Positions 1 through 8,829 of a DNA stretch of 64,000 bases are shown here, piece after piece. The DNA is from a candidate division WOR-3 bacterium (GTDB lineage: Bacteria > Hydrothermota > Hydrothermia > UBA1063). Within the stretch, counting starts at the first letter, position 1. Each line of letters starts with the position of its first letter. A model generated the notes under the pieces. It did no database searches and had not been told where the DNA came from. It saw only the letters and a list, made by a program, of their open reading frames with translations. Both the position numbers and the translations under genes were made by a program. The DNA lies in NCBI GenBank assembly GCA_039803545.1, contig JBDRYS010000001.1:623866-687865 (forward strand). Reading direction: 5' to 3'.

Positions 1-1663
1 TTGAAAAGGTGGAAACATCAAATTCACCAGCCCCTAAGTACTCGTAATAACTTTCCACGAGACCATCGATTTTGGGATTGATATAAGATACTGCCAAGAC
101 AGAAGGGGTAATACTTTGAATCTCCTTTTTGATTGGTTCTTCAAGGAAATCGGGAACCTGGAGATTTGCAAGTTCGAGCGCTCTTTTTAAATGCTTTCTA
201 AAAAGTTCATCAAACTCCCTAAAATACAGGGTAAAATTGTCGTCTCCATACCACCAAAACCAGTCAGACCCCTCGGCACACATCAATTCCTCTTCTGCCT
301 GTGGGTTTAAATGACCTTTTAACATCGATTTAACCTGCGCTAAATATTTCCATGCCCTATTCTTCTCTTCATGCCCTACCCAGGTGGTAAAGTCTCCCCG
401 GATCCAGGAACCTGGATGCAGATAATGTAAAGGCTCCGCCCCCTCCTCTGCTACTTCACTGAAGGTAGCGGTTTTTATACGGGTGCATTTGTTCAAAAGA
501 CTGTATAATGTTTCTAGAAATTTAAGACCCCCATTGGGATAATTATCCCATGGGTTTTCACCATCGAGAATTATAGACACTATCCTATCCTCAACCTTGG
601 AGAGGTCTCTTAACCTTTCAAAAAGGTCCAGGGCAGCTTCTACCTCACCCTGTCTTGTATATTCGAAGCCTATTTTGTCTGAAAGGATCCGATCCCTGAA
701 AAAAATCTTTATACCATTTACGAGATAAGGCTTGTAAATCTTTTCTCTATCAAGGGTTCTGAGAGATTTGAAAAGGATTTCCTCGTCCGTTGCAATCCAT
801 TTAATTCCGTACTCCCTGTAAATATCTACAGTGTCCATAGAAACCGAGCCTTCCGCAGGCCACATACCCTGGACCTTTACCTTCATTGTTTCAGCCATGA
901 ATTGAACTGCCTTGGCTACTTGCCTCTTTGCATTTTCAGGTTCAGAAAAGGTAAAGTCGGGCTTACGGGTATTAGGGTTTGAAATTTCTGCATTCTTAGA
1001 ATTGCAAATTACAGGGAGAATCGGATGGTAATAAGGAGTCGTTGATATCTCAATATGTTTAGATTCGTGCAATTCTCTATAAAGATCAACGGTCTTTTTA
1101 ATCAGCGGAACCATCTCCTGGTAGAGCAGTTTGACATCTTCATCGCTGTATTTTTGGCCTTTCTTTCCAAGTTCTTTTAAAACGGGATGATTCTCGATAA
1201 TCAAGGGACTTACAGCACTAAATAGCCAGTAAAACTTCAAATCACGAAGATCCTGAAGGGTAAAATATTTCCACCGGGACTCAATTTCATGGGGTTTCCC
1301 CCTTTTTCTTAAAAGATAGTAATAACGGGGATATGGCCTAATTCTGGTCTTTTCGCTTACGTTAAAGAAATGAAAGAGGATAAATTTAATCTCTTCTTCC
1401 GTTAAAGAATCTGCAGGCTTTAACGCAAGATTTGTAAATTTGCACTCTGCCTTGCCTTCCGCATAGTCAAGAAGTTGCTCAATAAGAACGGGGACAAGGT
1501 TAAAGGTTACCTTAACTTCATCAAACTTTGAAAGAATATAAGGCATCTCATAGTACTCTCTCAGGGCATGCTGAAGGACCCAAGGCAAATAGTATACACG
1601 TCTGCCATTTTCATTCACAAAATAGGCAGGCTGGTGCATGTGCCAGAGGAAAAGTACCCTCAT
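1..1663 (-). CDS. Glycoside hydrolase family 57 protein (alpha-amylase type), C-terminus beyond window
   Basis: Reading the minus strand from an ATG at 1663 gives 554 uninterrupted codons that run off the left edge, so the gene is partial. The start is MRVLFLWHMHQPAYF, the typical GH57 opening with the HMHQP motif. Further on are GMWPAEGSVS (Glu271, expected nucleophile) and ILDGENPWDNY (Asp367, expected acid/base), followed by RGDFTTWVG, the layout of the COG1449 alpha-amylase/alpha-mannosidase group. These enzymes act on alpha-glucans by a retaining mechanism. No signal peptide is seen, so it is probably cytoplasmic and used in glycogen or maltodextrin turnover. The ATG overlaps the TGA of the out-of-frame tail of the upstream gene (ATGA), implying translational coupling to the sugar-nucleotide enzyme. 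The exact substrate cannot be told from the sequence. Confidence 0.9.
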   Translation of the reverse strand, partial: MRVLFLWHMHQPAYFVNENGRRVYYLPWVLQHALREYYEMPYILSKFDEVKVTFNLVPVLIEQLLDYAEGKAECKFTNLALKPADSLTEEEIKFILFHFFNVSEKTRIRPYPRYYYLLRKRGKPHEIESRWKYFTLQDLRDLKFYWLFSAVSPLIIENHPVLKELGKKGQKYSDEDVKLLYQEMVPLIKKTVDLYRELHESKHIEISTTPYYHPILPVICNSKNAEISNPNTRKPDFTFSEPENAKRQVAKAVQFMAETMKVKVQGMWPAEGSVSMDTVDIYREYGIKWIATDEEILFKSLRTLDREKIYKPYLVNGIKIFFRDRILSDKIGFEYTRQGEVEAALDLFERLRDLSKVEDRIVSIILDGENPWDNYPNGGLKFLETLYSLLNKCTRIKTATFSEVAEEGAEPLHYLHPGSWIRGDFTTWVGHEEKNRAWKYLAQVKSMLKGHLNPQAEEELMCAEGSDWFWWYGDDNFTLYFREFDELFRKHLKRALELANLQVPDFLEEPIKKEIQSITPSVLAVSYINPKIDGLVESYYEYLGAGEFDVSTFS

Positions 1664-1831
1664 TGTTCCTTAGCTTTCTCGATAATCCTCTTATAGGTCT
1701 TTAAAACCTTTTCCAATTCCTCTTTATCTTTAAACTGTGCATATATGCTTATAGAAGGATGATACTCCTCCGGCCTTATCAAAATCCATCCACTATCTTT
1801 AAAGATCTTAATGCCATCTACAAAGAGGCAT
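1660..1831 (-). pseudogene. Out-of-frame C-terminal tail of the NTP-transferase/phosphohexomutase
   Basis: In the -1 frame relative to the gene ending at 1818, the minus strand reads KCLFVDGIKIFKDSGWILIR and continues to IIEKAKEQ with a TGA at 1660-1662. This is the normal C-terminal domain of phosphohexomutases (the D-G-I-K and G-W-x-L-x-R signatures), 57 codons long. One extra A in the AAAA run at 1831-1834 would join it to the main frame, giving a protein of about 835 residues and restoring an ATGA overlap with the GH57 gene. The separation could be a real mutation, an assembly or sequencing indel in a homopolymer, or, less likely, recoding. It is not a separate gene: it has no start codon or ribosome site of its own. 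Confidence 0.8.
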
Positions 1832-4166
1832 TTTCTCCCTTGATGGATTCCGCAATTTCTCGCATGACGGTCCCTTTTTTCTCAAAAGAACATGGGATTC
1901 TCTCTTGATAAATTTCAAAAGGAGGAATACTTCTGGAAAGTTCTGCAATGTCGATTTTTGAAGAGGAGACAATTTCAAGAATCCTCCCAAAGGCAAACAT
2001 TGGATCTGAAACGCAGTGTAACTCAGGGAATATCAAATGCCCTTCTCCAGTTCCCGCGAAAATAACATCGTGCTTACCCGCCTCAATCTCCGATATACGG
2101 GAAGACGACTGAACAAATTTTATCTCAACACCACTTCTTTCACAAACTTTTGCTACTTCATCAGGAACAAAGGGCGGTAGGACAACGGTTCCTTTAAGAC
2201 CCGCACTAATGACAAGGTATAGGACAAAAACAAGCAAATCTACTCCACTCCAGACTCTACCTGTGGGGTCAAACAGGGCAAGCCTCTCACCGCCAGGATA
2301 AAAGTAGACACCAAGGTCATATTTCAAATTTACTATCAAATGGGAGATTCGCTCTAAGGAACGTTTTAAATCTTCCTCGTTTTTTGGCTTTCGCTCAACA
2401 TCAATATGGGCATTAAGGCTTATATATTCAATGAGAAATTCATTAACGATATAGGGGAAAAAGTCGGCAATCTCACCGTGGGCATAGTCAAAAACCACCT
2501 TCAAGGGTGTTCCCTTTATTACATCGAGATTTAATGACTTGAGGTAAGATTCCCGATAAAATTCGAAAATCCTGTTTTCAACTACAATCTGTCCCGCTTC
2601 ACTGTAATGTGCCCTTCGGAAGTCTTCCCTATAGAAAACCCTTTCGATAGATTTAGCAAAGTCTGGTGAAATTTGAAAAGCGTTAGAATCAAAAAATATG
2701 ATATCCGTTGAAGGGGGATCGTCAGGAGTCTGCCTGAAATATACACCTCCGATTTCACCAAAGGTACTGAGTTTGAATCTCAAAATGGGCAATGGAATCA
2801 TCTGGGCGTCTTTGATATTCACACCGCTGGCTCCAAGACCACCAATAAAAGCGCGTCTCAAATTCCGTGCAGAGGGGCTGGCATCCCGCCCCAAAATAAC
2901 CCACGAATTTCTGGTCAATAAGGCACCATACGCCGCACCGAGTTTCGCGCACATCTCTGGAGTAAGTTCCACATTGGTCAAACCAGTAATCTTTGACCCC
3001 TGGAAGAGGGACCTTTTCCACTTTTCACCCCACACCACATTAGAAATCACCACCGCTGAGTCTTCAACGATCTTCCGAGGCCAGATTTTAACATTCTCCC
3101 TAACTACCGCATTTTTCCCGATAATGCATTCATCGGCAATAACTGCCCCCTCATTAATCTCAGCTTCGTCGAGCACGCTCACTCCGTTCATCAAAACGGC
3201 ACCATGTATCTTTGCGCCTCTTTTTATATAGACGTTATCCCAGATTATTGAATCAACTATCTCCACTCCCTGCTCTATCACACAGTTATTCCCAATCGAA
3301 GACCTCTGTATTTTGCATCTATCACCGATAGTAGTGTTTTTACCTATAATAACAGTACCCTTAAAATCAACGTCTTCACCTATTTTAACATCCTCTCCAA
3401 CTCGTACATCGCGACCCACAAGGTCCAGTTTCGTCCCTTCAATAGCAATATTCACCTTACCATCAAAAACATCATAGTGGGCATAACGGTAGGCATCGGG
3501 GTCTCCGATATCTCTCCAGTACCCTTTTCCGATAAAGCCATAGAGTGGCTTTCCCTCCTTTAGAAGCAATGGGAAAAGGTCCTTAGAGTAGTCAAAGGCG
3601 TTCCCCTTTGGGATATAATTGAAAACTTCCCTATTTAGCAAATAGATACCGGTGTTTATTGTATCAGAAAAGACCTCTCCCCATGTTGGCTTTTCAAGAA
3701 ATTTGACAATCCTGGAATTCTCATCAGTGATTACGATACCAAATTGCAACGGATCGGCAACCCTGGTGAGTCCAATGGTAACCATTGACTTTTTCTTTTC
3801 ATGAAAATCCATCATAGCTTTAAGGTTATAATCGGTAAGTAGATCACCGCTTATTACAAGAATCCTTTCCTCATCACCAAGGTATTCCTCAGCCATTTTG
3901 CAGGCGCCAGCAGTACCGTAATCCTCCTGAGGTACTACATAGGTAATCTTAACCCCGAAATCAGAGCCATCCCCAAAGTAGTTCTTTATAACCTCGGGCT
4001 GGAAATAAAGGAGCATGATAAGATCTTCAATTCCGTGTTTTTTAAGGTGCGAAACAATCCTTTCAAGGATCGGTTTGTTTACCAGTGGCAACATAGGTTT
4101 AGGTATACTCATAGTTAAAGGTCTTATCCTTGTACCAAAACCGCCTGCCATAACAATACACTTCAT
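1818..4166 (-). CDS. NTP-transferase / left-handed beta-helix / phosphohexomutase fusion (mannose-1-phosphate guanylyltransferase-like)
   Basis: Residues 1-230 are a sugar-nucleotide transferase domain with GGFGTRIRPLT and the downstream K of the PKPMLPLVNKP segment. About 250-370 form hexapeptide (left-handed beta-helix) repeats. From about 390 on is a phosphohexomutase-like region. Such proteins make GDP-mannose or a related NDP-sugar for envelope glycans. The mutase part lacks the TASHNP phosphoserine loop: the matching place reads GGVYFRQTPDDPPSTDIIFF, so mutase activity is doubtful, as in related proteins that keep the domain without the serine. The reading frame stops early at 1818 with NASL; the natural tail lies in another frame (see 1660-1831). 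A good promoter lies 25 bp upstream of the ATG. The nucleotide and sugar specificity are not determined by what is visible. Confidence 0.85.
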   Translation of the reverse strand: MKCIVMAGGFGTRIRPLTMSIPKPMLPLVNKPILERIVSHLKKHGIEDLIMLLYFQPEVIKNYFGDGSDFGVKITYVVPQEDYGTAGACKMAEEYLGDEERILVISGDLLTDYNLKAMMDFHEKKKSMVTIGLTRVADPLQFGIVITDENSRIVKFLEKPTWGEVFSDTINTGIYLLNREVFNYIPKGNAFDYSKDLFPLLLKEGKPLYGFIGKGYWRDIGDPDAYRYAHYDVFDGKVNIAIEGTKLDLVGRDVRVGEDVKIGEDVDFKGTVIIGKNTTIGDRCKIQRSSIGNNCVIEQGVEIVDSIIWDNVYIKRGAKIHGAVLMNGVSVLDEAEINEGAVIADECIIGKNAVVRENVKIWPRKIVEDSAVVISNVVWGEKWKRSLFQGSKITGLTNVELTPEMCAKLGAAYGALLTRNSWVILGRDASPSARNLRRAFIGGLGASGVNIKDAQMIPLPILRFKLSTFGEIGGVYFRQTPDDPPSTDIIFFDSNAFQISPDFAKSIERVFYREDFRRAHYSEAGQIVVENRIFEFYRESYLKSLNLDVIKGTPLKVVFDYAHGEIADFFPYIVNEFLIEYISLNAHIDVERKPKNEEDLKRSLERISHLIVNLKYDLGVYFYPGGERLALFDPTGRVWSGVDLLVFVLYLVISAGLKGTVVLPPFVPDEVAKVCERSGVEIKFVQSSSRISEIEAGKHDVIFAGTGEGHLIFPELHCVSDPMFAFGRILEIVSSSKIDIAELSRSIPPFEIYQERIPCSFEKKGTVMREIAESIKGENASL

Positions 4167-4190
4167 AACGACACTCCTGTGTTACTGTAA

Positions 4191-4219
4191 ATATTAAAAG
4201 CAATATGAACAATAATCAA
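4191..4219 (-). promoter_or_regulatory. Sigma70-type promoter of the sugar-nucleotide enzyme gene
   Basis: On the minus strand TTGATT (4219-4214), a 17-bp spacer and TAATAT (4196-4191) lie 25 bp before the ATG at 4166. A GGAG ribosome site (in ACAGGAGTG) follows before the start. Inferred from consensus only. Confidence 0.5.
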
Positions 4220-4299
4220 GTGGACAGCGAGATTTGACACTATAATGCCGCGCAAAAAGCTTTAAAAATTTTACTTTTCTAATTACTTTCCAGTCTCTC

Positions 4300-4669
4300 T
4301 TACTCTTGGGATTTCTTGTTTAAAACCTCCAGGATCTGTCTCAAAAGTTTACCTCTTCCAAGGACTCTGGAGGTGGCGTTTCTTTTTCCTCACGATTTCC
4401 TGGAGTTTTTGCATTGGGAAAACTGCTGCAAAGTAAATGGCTGCTGAAACAAGTAGAAAATTGGTAGTCGCATTAATAAACTTTACAATTTGCATAGGCC
4501 CGCGCATTATAGCAGAAAAGTCAGACTTTTTTAGATGGCACAAATCAAAGGAGTTAGTACATCTGCCATTAAGGGGTTAACGACCTGCCCGAAGGAGCTA
4601 CCAATTATGACTGCGTCCGCAAGATCTACCACACTTCCCCGCATTATGAAATTCTTGAAACTTTTTCAC
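4300..4669 (-). pseudogene. mscL: Decayed large-conductance mechanosensitive channel (mscL)
   Basis: Three frames of the minus strand between 4669 and 4300 together spell an MscL protein. From a GTG at 4669 it begins KKFQEF, then shifts frame to IMRGSVVDLADAVIIGSSFG and QVVNPLMADVLTPLI, which matches the MscL TM1 signature (MRGNVVDLAVGVIIGAAFG in E. coli). A stop follows, then MQIVKFINATTNFLLVSAA and IYFAAVFPMQKLQEIVRKKK, the MscL TM2 and basic tail. A further shift gives ETPPPESLEEV and KLLRQILEVLNKKSQE, the cytoplasmic helix. At least three frame changes and an in-frame stop are needed, and the loop between TM1 and TM2 is mostly missing. No single sequencing error explains this, so the gene is dead. 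No other gene is visible in 4167-4748. Confidence 0.85.
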
Positions 4670-4748
4670 CCCAATCACACCTTTTAAGCACATCAAATAG
4701 ACAAAAATGAAAACTTCAAAAAACTAAACGACTTCCTATGGAAATTTG

Positions 4749-5132
4749 TTATTTAGCGGTCTCTTTCTTTCTCTGAAGCAGCTTTTTAATTTCGTTTTTC
4801 AACTCCGTAGGATCACCTGATTTCACTACGTAGGCATCGGCGAACCAGGCGGTATACTCGTCCTGATAGGAACTATAAGCTGTAAACAGGATAACGGGGA
4901 TGTCCTTCTTTTTCTTTTCTTTCTCAAGGCTTTCAAGAACTTCAAGCCCTGACTTTCCCTTCATCTTAATATCGAGGATGACAAGGTCTACCTGCTCTGT
5001 TGATATCTTATAAAGGGCTTCTTCAGCATTTTCCGCCGTTACCACATCATACCCTTCTCTCCGCAGCATCTCTCCATATACCGCCCTTATATCAGGCTCA
5101 TCGTCCACCAATAAAATTCTGTAATTAGCCAT
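4749..5132 (-). CDS. Stand-alone response-regulator receiver domain (CheY-like)
   Basis: The 127-residue protein is a single receiver domain: acidic pair D10/D11, phosphoacceptor D54 in VILDIKMKG, the conserved T of LFTAYSS and the K of YVVKSGDP. There is no output domain, so it must act by protein contact or within a phosphorelay. It lies 12 bp downstream of rtcB on the same strand and probably shares its transcript. No histidine kinase is present in the window, so its partner is unknown. A GGGGAAAT-type ribosome site precedes the ATG. Confidence 0.9.
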   Translation of the reverse strand: MANYRILLVDDEPDIRAVYGEMLRREGYDVVTAENAEEALYKISTEQVDLVILDIKMKGKSGLEVLESLEKEKKKKDIPVILFTAYSSYQDEYTAWFADAYVVKSGDPTELKNEIKKLLQRKKETAK

Positions 5133-5144
5133 TTCCCCTCCTTT

Positions 5145-6593
5145 TTATCCTTTAATAACCGCTATAGGGACCATCCTTGCCACTTTCTTAGAAATCCCTG
5201 CATTGTGAACCACATCGACCACCACGTCAACATCCTTGTAAGCATCGGGAACCTCTTCGCTCAAAGTCTCCATAGAATGAACCTTCACAAGGATACCTTG
5301 TCTTCGTAGCTCCTCAATTATATTTCTTCCCCTTGTTTGTCTTATAGCCTCACTCCGGGAAAGGACCCTTCCTGCGCCATGTGCCGTTGAGCCAAAGGTT
5401 TCTTCCATCGCCCTTTGGGTTCCAAGAAGTATGTAAGAGGCAGTTCCCATATCACCGGGGATTAAAACAGGCTGGCCTATCTCCTTATAAACTGCGGGAA
5501 CTTGAGGGTGCCCCTTCGGAAACGCTCTTGTAGCACCCTTTCTGTGAACAACAACCTTTTTAACCTGCCCATCCACCACATGGTCTTCAACCTTAGCGAT
5601 GTTGTGAGCAACGTCGTAAATGATCTGCATACCCAGTTTTTCTGCACTCTCGCCAAGGACTTTTTCAAAGGACTCCCTTATCCAGTGGGTAATAAACTGC
5701 CTATTTGCCCAGGCAAAATTGGCAGCACATACCATTGCACCAAAGTAGGCCTGCCCCTCAGGGGACTTGAAAGGCACCGATGCCAGCTGTCTATCGGGTA
5801 CATTAATGCCATACTTATTCATTGCATTCTGAAGCTGCCTAACATAATCGTCGCAAATTTGGTGGCCAAAACCCCTGGAGCCTGTATGGATCATGATTGT
5901 AATAGTACCTTCCTCAATCCCTATGATTTTTGCTGCCTCCCTATCAAAGATCCTCTCAACCACCTGGATTTCAAGAAAATGATTACCCGCACCAAGAGAC
6001 CCAAGCTGAGGAAGTCCCCTTTCGATTGCCCTCCTTGAGACCTTGTCAGGATTTGCACCGCTCATTGCCCCACCTTCTTCAATCCTCTCCAGGTCTTCCT
6101 TCCAGCCAAAGCCCCGTTCCACTACCCAGCGGGCACCATTGAGCATCACATCCCTCAATTCCTTTTCTGTGACTTTGTAAATTCCACCCTTACCCACACC
6201 TGCAGGGACATTGTGGAAAACAGCATCCAGAATCTTTTCCAAATGTTTTTCAATATCCGATTTCTTCAGATTTGTTCTTAGTATTCTAACTCCACAGTTT
6301 ATGTCGTATCCTACTCCACCAGGTGAGATTACCCCCTCTTCCACATCGAAGGAAGCAACTCCGCCAATGGGGAAACCATATCCCCAATGGATATCCGGCA
6401 TAGCAATGGAATACTTTTGAATCCCGGGAAGACAGGCTACGTTCGCTACCTGCTCAGGTGCATTGTCCTTCTTAATGGAGTCCAGAAGTTTCTCAGAAGC
6501 ATAAATGATACCTGGAACCCTCATGCACCTTTTATAATCTTGACTAATCTTCCACCTAAAATTGTCAATTTTTTCCAACCTGCCTTCCCACAT
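5145..6593 (-). CDS. rtcB: RNA-splicing ligase RtcB
   Basis: RtcB joins RNA 2',3'-cyclic phosphate (or 3'-phosphate) ends to 5'-OH ends using GTP and Mn2+. The 482-residue length is normal for the family. Diagnostic segments are SPGGVGYDINCGVR (metal-binding Cys), GSLGAGNHFLEIQ, HTGSRGFGHQ and, near the end, the HGAGRVLSR segment holding the guanylylated histidine. No archease or RtcA gene is adjacent; instead it sits 3 bp downstream of an aminotransferase and upstream of a receiver-domain protein. In bacteria RtcB is mainly an RNA repair enzyme, and this one is probably cytoplasmic and constitutive. Confidence 0.97.
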   Translation of the reverse strand: MWEGRLEKIDNFRWKISQDYKRCMRVPGIIYASEKLLDSIKKDNAPEQVANVACLPGIQKYSIAMPDIHWGYGFPIGGVASFDVEEGVISPGGVGYDINCGVRILRTNLKKSDIEKHLEKILDAVFHNVPAGVGKGGIYKVTEKELRDVMLNGARWVVERGFGWKEDLERIEEGGAMSGANPDKVSRRAIERGLPQLGSLGAGNHFLEIQVVERIFDREAAKIIGIEEGTITIMIHTGSRGFGHQICDDYVRQLQNAMNKYGINVPDRQLASVPFKSPEGQAYFGAMVCAANFAWANRQFITHWIRESFEKVLGESAEKLGMQIIYDVAHNIAKVEDHVVDGQVKKVVVHRKGATRAFPKGHPQVPAVYKEIGQPVLIPGDMGTASYILLGTQRAMEETFGSTAHGAGRVLSRSEAIRQTRGRNIIEELRRQGILVKVHSMETLSEEVPDAYKDVDVVVDVVHNAGISKKVARMVPIAVIKG

Positions 6594-6596
6594 ATT

Positions 6597-7811
6597 TCAC
6601 CTCCGCGAATTGTATACTTCCAAAGCCGTCCCTAAAATTCTAATTGCATCTCTCAATTTATCCTCTTCCAAGACATAGGCAATTCTAACCTCATCCACTC
6701 CCTTACCAGGCGTTAAGTAAAAGGATTCAGCAGGGGCTACCATCAATGTCTTCCCATCAACATTAAAATCTTTCAAAAGCCAAAGTGCAAAGTCTTCCGC
6801 ATTTTCTACAGGGAGTTTCACAACGGTGTAAAAGGCACCCTCGGGTTTTCTTGCCTCAATTCCGGGAATTTTCGCGAGTTCGTCAAAAACCGCATTCCTT
6901 CTCTTTTCATATTCTGCTATCATAGGTCCTATAAATTCATCGATATGCCTAAATCCGTTGACTGCTCCCCATTGCTCTATGGTAGGTGGGCATAGTCTTG
7001 CTTGACCCATCTTTAAAAAGGCTTCAAGAAATTCTTTATTTTTCGTAACTATAAAGCCCACACGGGCACCACAAGCGCTAAACCTCTTAGAGATTGAATC
7101 AAGAACGATTAGTTGATCATGTACATCTTCAAATTTTAATGTTGTCGTAGGCTTACGCCCATCAAAGGCGAACTCCCTGTAGACTTCGTCCACAAGCAGA
7201 TATAACCCAAATTCCTTTACCACTTTTATAACATTCTCAAATTCTTCATCTTCATAAATTGTACCCGTAGGATTGTTGGGGGAGCAAAGGAGGATGGCCC
7301 TGGTTTTATCAGTCACCAATTTTTTTATGACTTCATAGGATGGCAGATGAAATCCATCTTCCACCGAAGTTGGAATAGGCCTTAAGAATATCCCAACTTG
7401 CTGGGCAAATCCTTGATAATTGGTATAAAAAGGCTCCGGCACCAAGACCTCATCTCCATAGTCACCCACCAAGAGAAAGGCAAATAAAATCGCTTCAGAA
7501 CCTCCTGTAGTTATAAAGACCTCAGAAGGCGATACTTTAACACCGAATCTTTCAAAATAATGGGCAATTGCCTCCCTCAACTCAGGAATACCATCGGAAG
7601 GACCATAGGGGAGAACGGGGTCACTAAAATTTCTTATTCCTTCAAATATTTGCCTTGGCGTTGGAACATCTGGCTGACCTATATTTAGATGATAGACAGT
7701 GATACCTTTCTTTTTTGCCTCCACTGCGTATGGATAAAGCTTCCTGATTGGTGAAGCCTGCATCTCCTTCGCCCTATTGGAAATCCTTAACGTATTTTTC
7801 TTAATGGACAT
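6597..7811 (-). CDS. Class I/II PLP-dependent aminotransferase
   Basis: This 404-residue fold-type I aminotransferase has the N-terminal HLNIGQPDVPTP, the SPNNPTGT cofactor/substrate motif, LVDEVYREF (Asp contacting the pyridine nitrogen) and SISKRFSACGARVGF, containing the Schiff-base lysine. C-terminal is the arginine segment DEVRIAYVLEE. It resembles aspartate/aromatic aminotransferases of thermophiles; the amino-donor preference cannot be read from the sequence. The ATG is preceded by GGAGGAATTT. It appears to be the first gene of a minus operon with rtcB and the receiver protein. Confidence 0.9.
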   Translation of the reverse strand: MSIKKNTLRISNRAKEMQASPIRKLYPYAVEAKKKGITVYHLNIGQPDVPTPRQIFEGIRNFSDPVLPYGPSDGIPELREAIAHYFERFGVKVSPSEVFITTGGSEAILFAFLLVGDYGDEVLVPEPFYTNYQGFAQQVGIFLRPIPTSVEDGFHLPSYEVIKKLVTDKTRAILLCSPNNPTGTIYEDEEFENVIKVVKEFGLYLLVDEVYREFAFDGRKPTTTLKFEDVHDQLIVLDSISKRFSACGARVGFIVTKNKEFLEAFLKMGQARLCPPTIEQWGAVNGFRHIDEFIGPMIAEYEKRRNAVFDELAKIPGIEARKPEGAFYTVVKLPVENAEDFALWLLKDFNVDGKTLMVAPAESFYLTPGKGVDEVRIAYVLEEDKLRDAIRILGTALEVYNSRR

Positions 7812-7832
7812 AAATTCCTCCTTTCATGCATA

Positions 7833-7861
7833 AATTTAAGCCAATTTGTGCGAACTGTAAA
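7833..7861 (-). promoter_or_regulatory. Possible promoter of aminotransferase-rtcB operon
   Basis: Minus strand TTTACA (7861-7856), 17-bp spacer, TAAATT (7838-7833), 22 bp before the ATG at 7811. Each hexamer is a moderate match, so this is tentative. Confidence 0.35.
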
Positions 7862-7911
7862 GATACAAATTGAGAAACTTGAACTCCCATTGAAAATGCT
7901 GTAACCTTTAA

Positions 7912-8829
7912 GTGAAATTAAAGAATATGAATTTGCCGAAAAAATTTTTTGAGATTGCCGCGCAAAACGCTGTAGATAGCATCTATTTTTTATCCCCTGA
8001 AAGACAAATTCTCTTCTGGAACAAATCGGCAGAAACGCTGACAGGATATAAAGCGAGGGAAGTCGTAGGAAGATATTGCTATGATAACATTTTAAGACAC
8101 ATAGATGAAAAAGGTAACAACCTGTGCACGGGCAAATGTCCCGTAGTGAAAGCAGTAGAAACGGGGAAAATTCAGGAAGCTGACGTTTTTCTTCACGATA
8201 AGCAAGGGGCAAGGATTCCAGTTCACGTGGTAGTTTACCCCGTAAAAAACACCGAAGGTAAAGTCATAGGGGCAGTAGAGAGATTTAACATAAACCTTGG
8301 GACATCATTAACCCTTGAAAGTATAAAAAATTTAGAAAAAGAGGCCTTTCTTGACCCCTTAACAGCGATACCAAACCGGAGGTATTTGGAGAAAAAGTTG
8401 AGGGAGGCCTTCAAAAGATATCGTTACGACGGGAAAAAGTTTGGAGTTCTTTTTATTGACCTCGATAACTTCAAAGGTATAAATGACAAATTTGGGCATC
8501 TTTGCGGGGACAAGGTATTGAAAGCCATCAGCCAGACAATTTTGATGAACATCAAACCTATAGATACTGTGGGAAGATACGGCGGAGACGAGCTTGTAGT
8601 TATTTTACAGGATGTAACTAAGTCAAAACTTAAAAAAATCGCAGAGAAACTTTGGAGACTTATAAAAAGTTCAGAAGTAACTTGCGAGGGTCAAGAGATA
8701 TCGGTTTCAGCCTCCATTGGAGGCGCTGTAGTTCGAGAAGATGACAGTTTCTATAGAATATTAAAAAGGACTGATAACTACCTCCAACGAGCAAAAGCGA
8801 GTAAACCTTCCATTTTTATAGGGGATTAA
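7912..8829 (+). CDS. PAS-GGDEF diguanylate cyclase
   Basis: The 305-residue soluble protein has an N-terminal PAS domain (about residues 10-130, with ILFWNKSAETLTGYKAREVVG and two cysteines in CTGKCPVVKA) and a GGDEF domain with the active motif GRYGGDELVVI and the metal-site aspartate in FIDLDNFKGIND. It should make cyclic di-GMP in response to a signal bound by PAS. The inhibitory I-site position reads KPID instead of RxxD, so product inhibition may be weak. The frame starts at GTG 7912, with an in-frame ATG at 7927; neither has a strong ribosome site. The end overlaps the stop of the convergent GGDEF gene by 4 nt. Confidence 0.9.
   Translation: MKLKNMNLPKKFFEIAAQNAVDSIYFLSPERQILFWNKSAETLTGYKAREVVGRYCYDNILRHIDEKGNNLCTGKCPVVKAVETGKIQEADVFLHDKQGARIPVHVVVYPVKNTEGKVIGAVERFNINLGTSLTLESIKNLEKEAFLDPLTAIPNRRYLEKKLREAFKRYRYDGKKFGVLFIDLDNFKGINDKFGHLCGDKVLKAISQTILMNIKPIDTVGRYGGDELVVILQDVTKSKLKKIAEKLWRLIKSSEVTCEGQEISVSASIGGAVVREDDSFYRILKRTDNYLQRAKASKPSIFIGD

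Noticed and set aside
1825-1840. Programmed -1 frameshifting in the mutase gene
   Set aside because: The site has only AAAA and no canonical slippery heptamer or downstream structure that I can see, so a one-base loss is the simpler explanation.
2698-3231. Plus-strand frame of 177 codons
   Set aside because: It is antisense to the beta-helix/mutase part of the sugar-nucleotide enzyme and shows no domain or ribosome site.
7787-8212. Minus-strand frame of 141 codons
   Set aside because: It is antisense to the PAS domain of the diguanylate cyclase and overlaps the aminotransferase start; its composition is that of a shadow frame.
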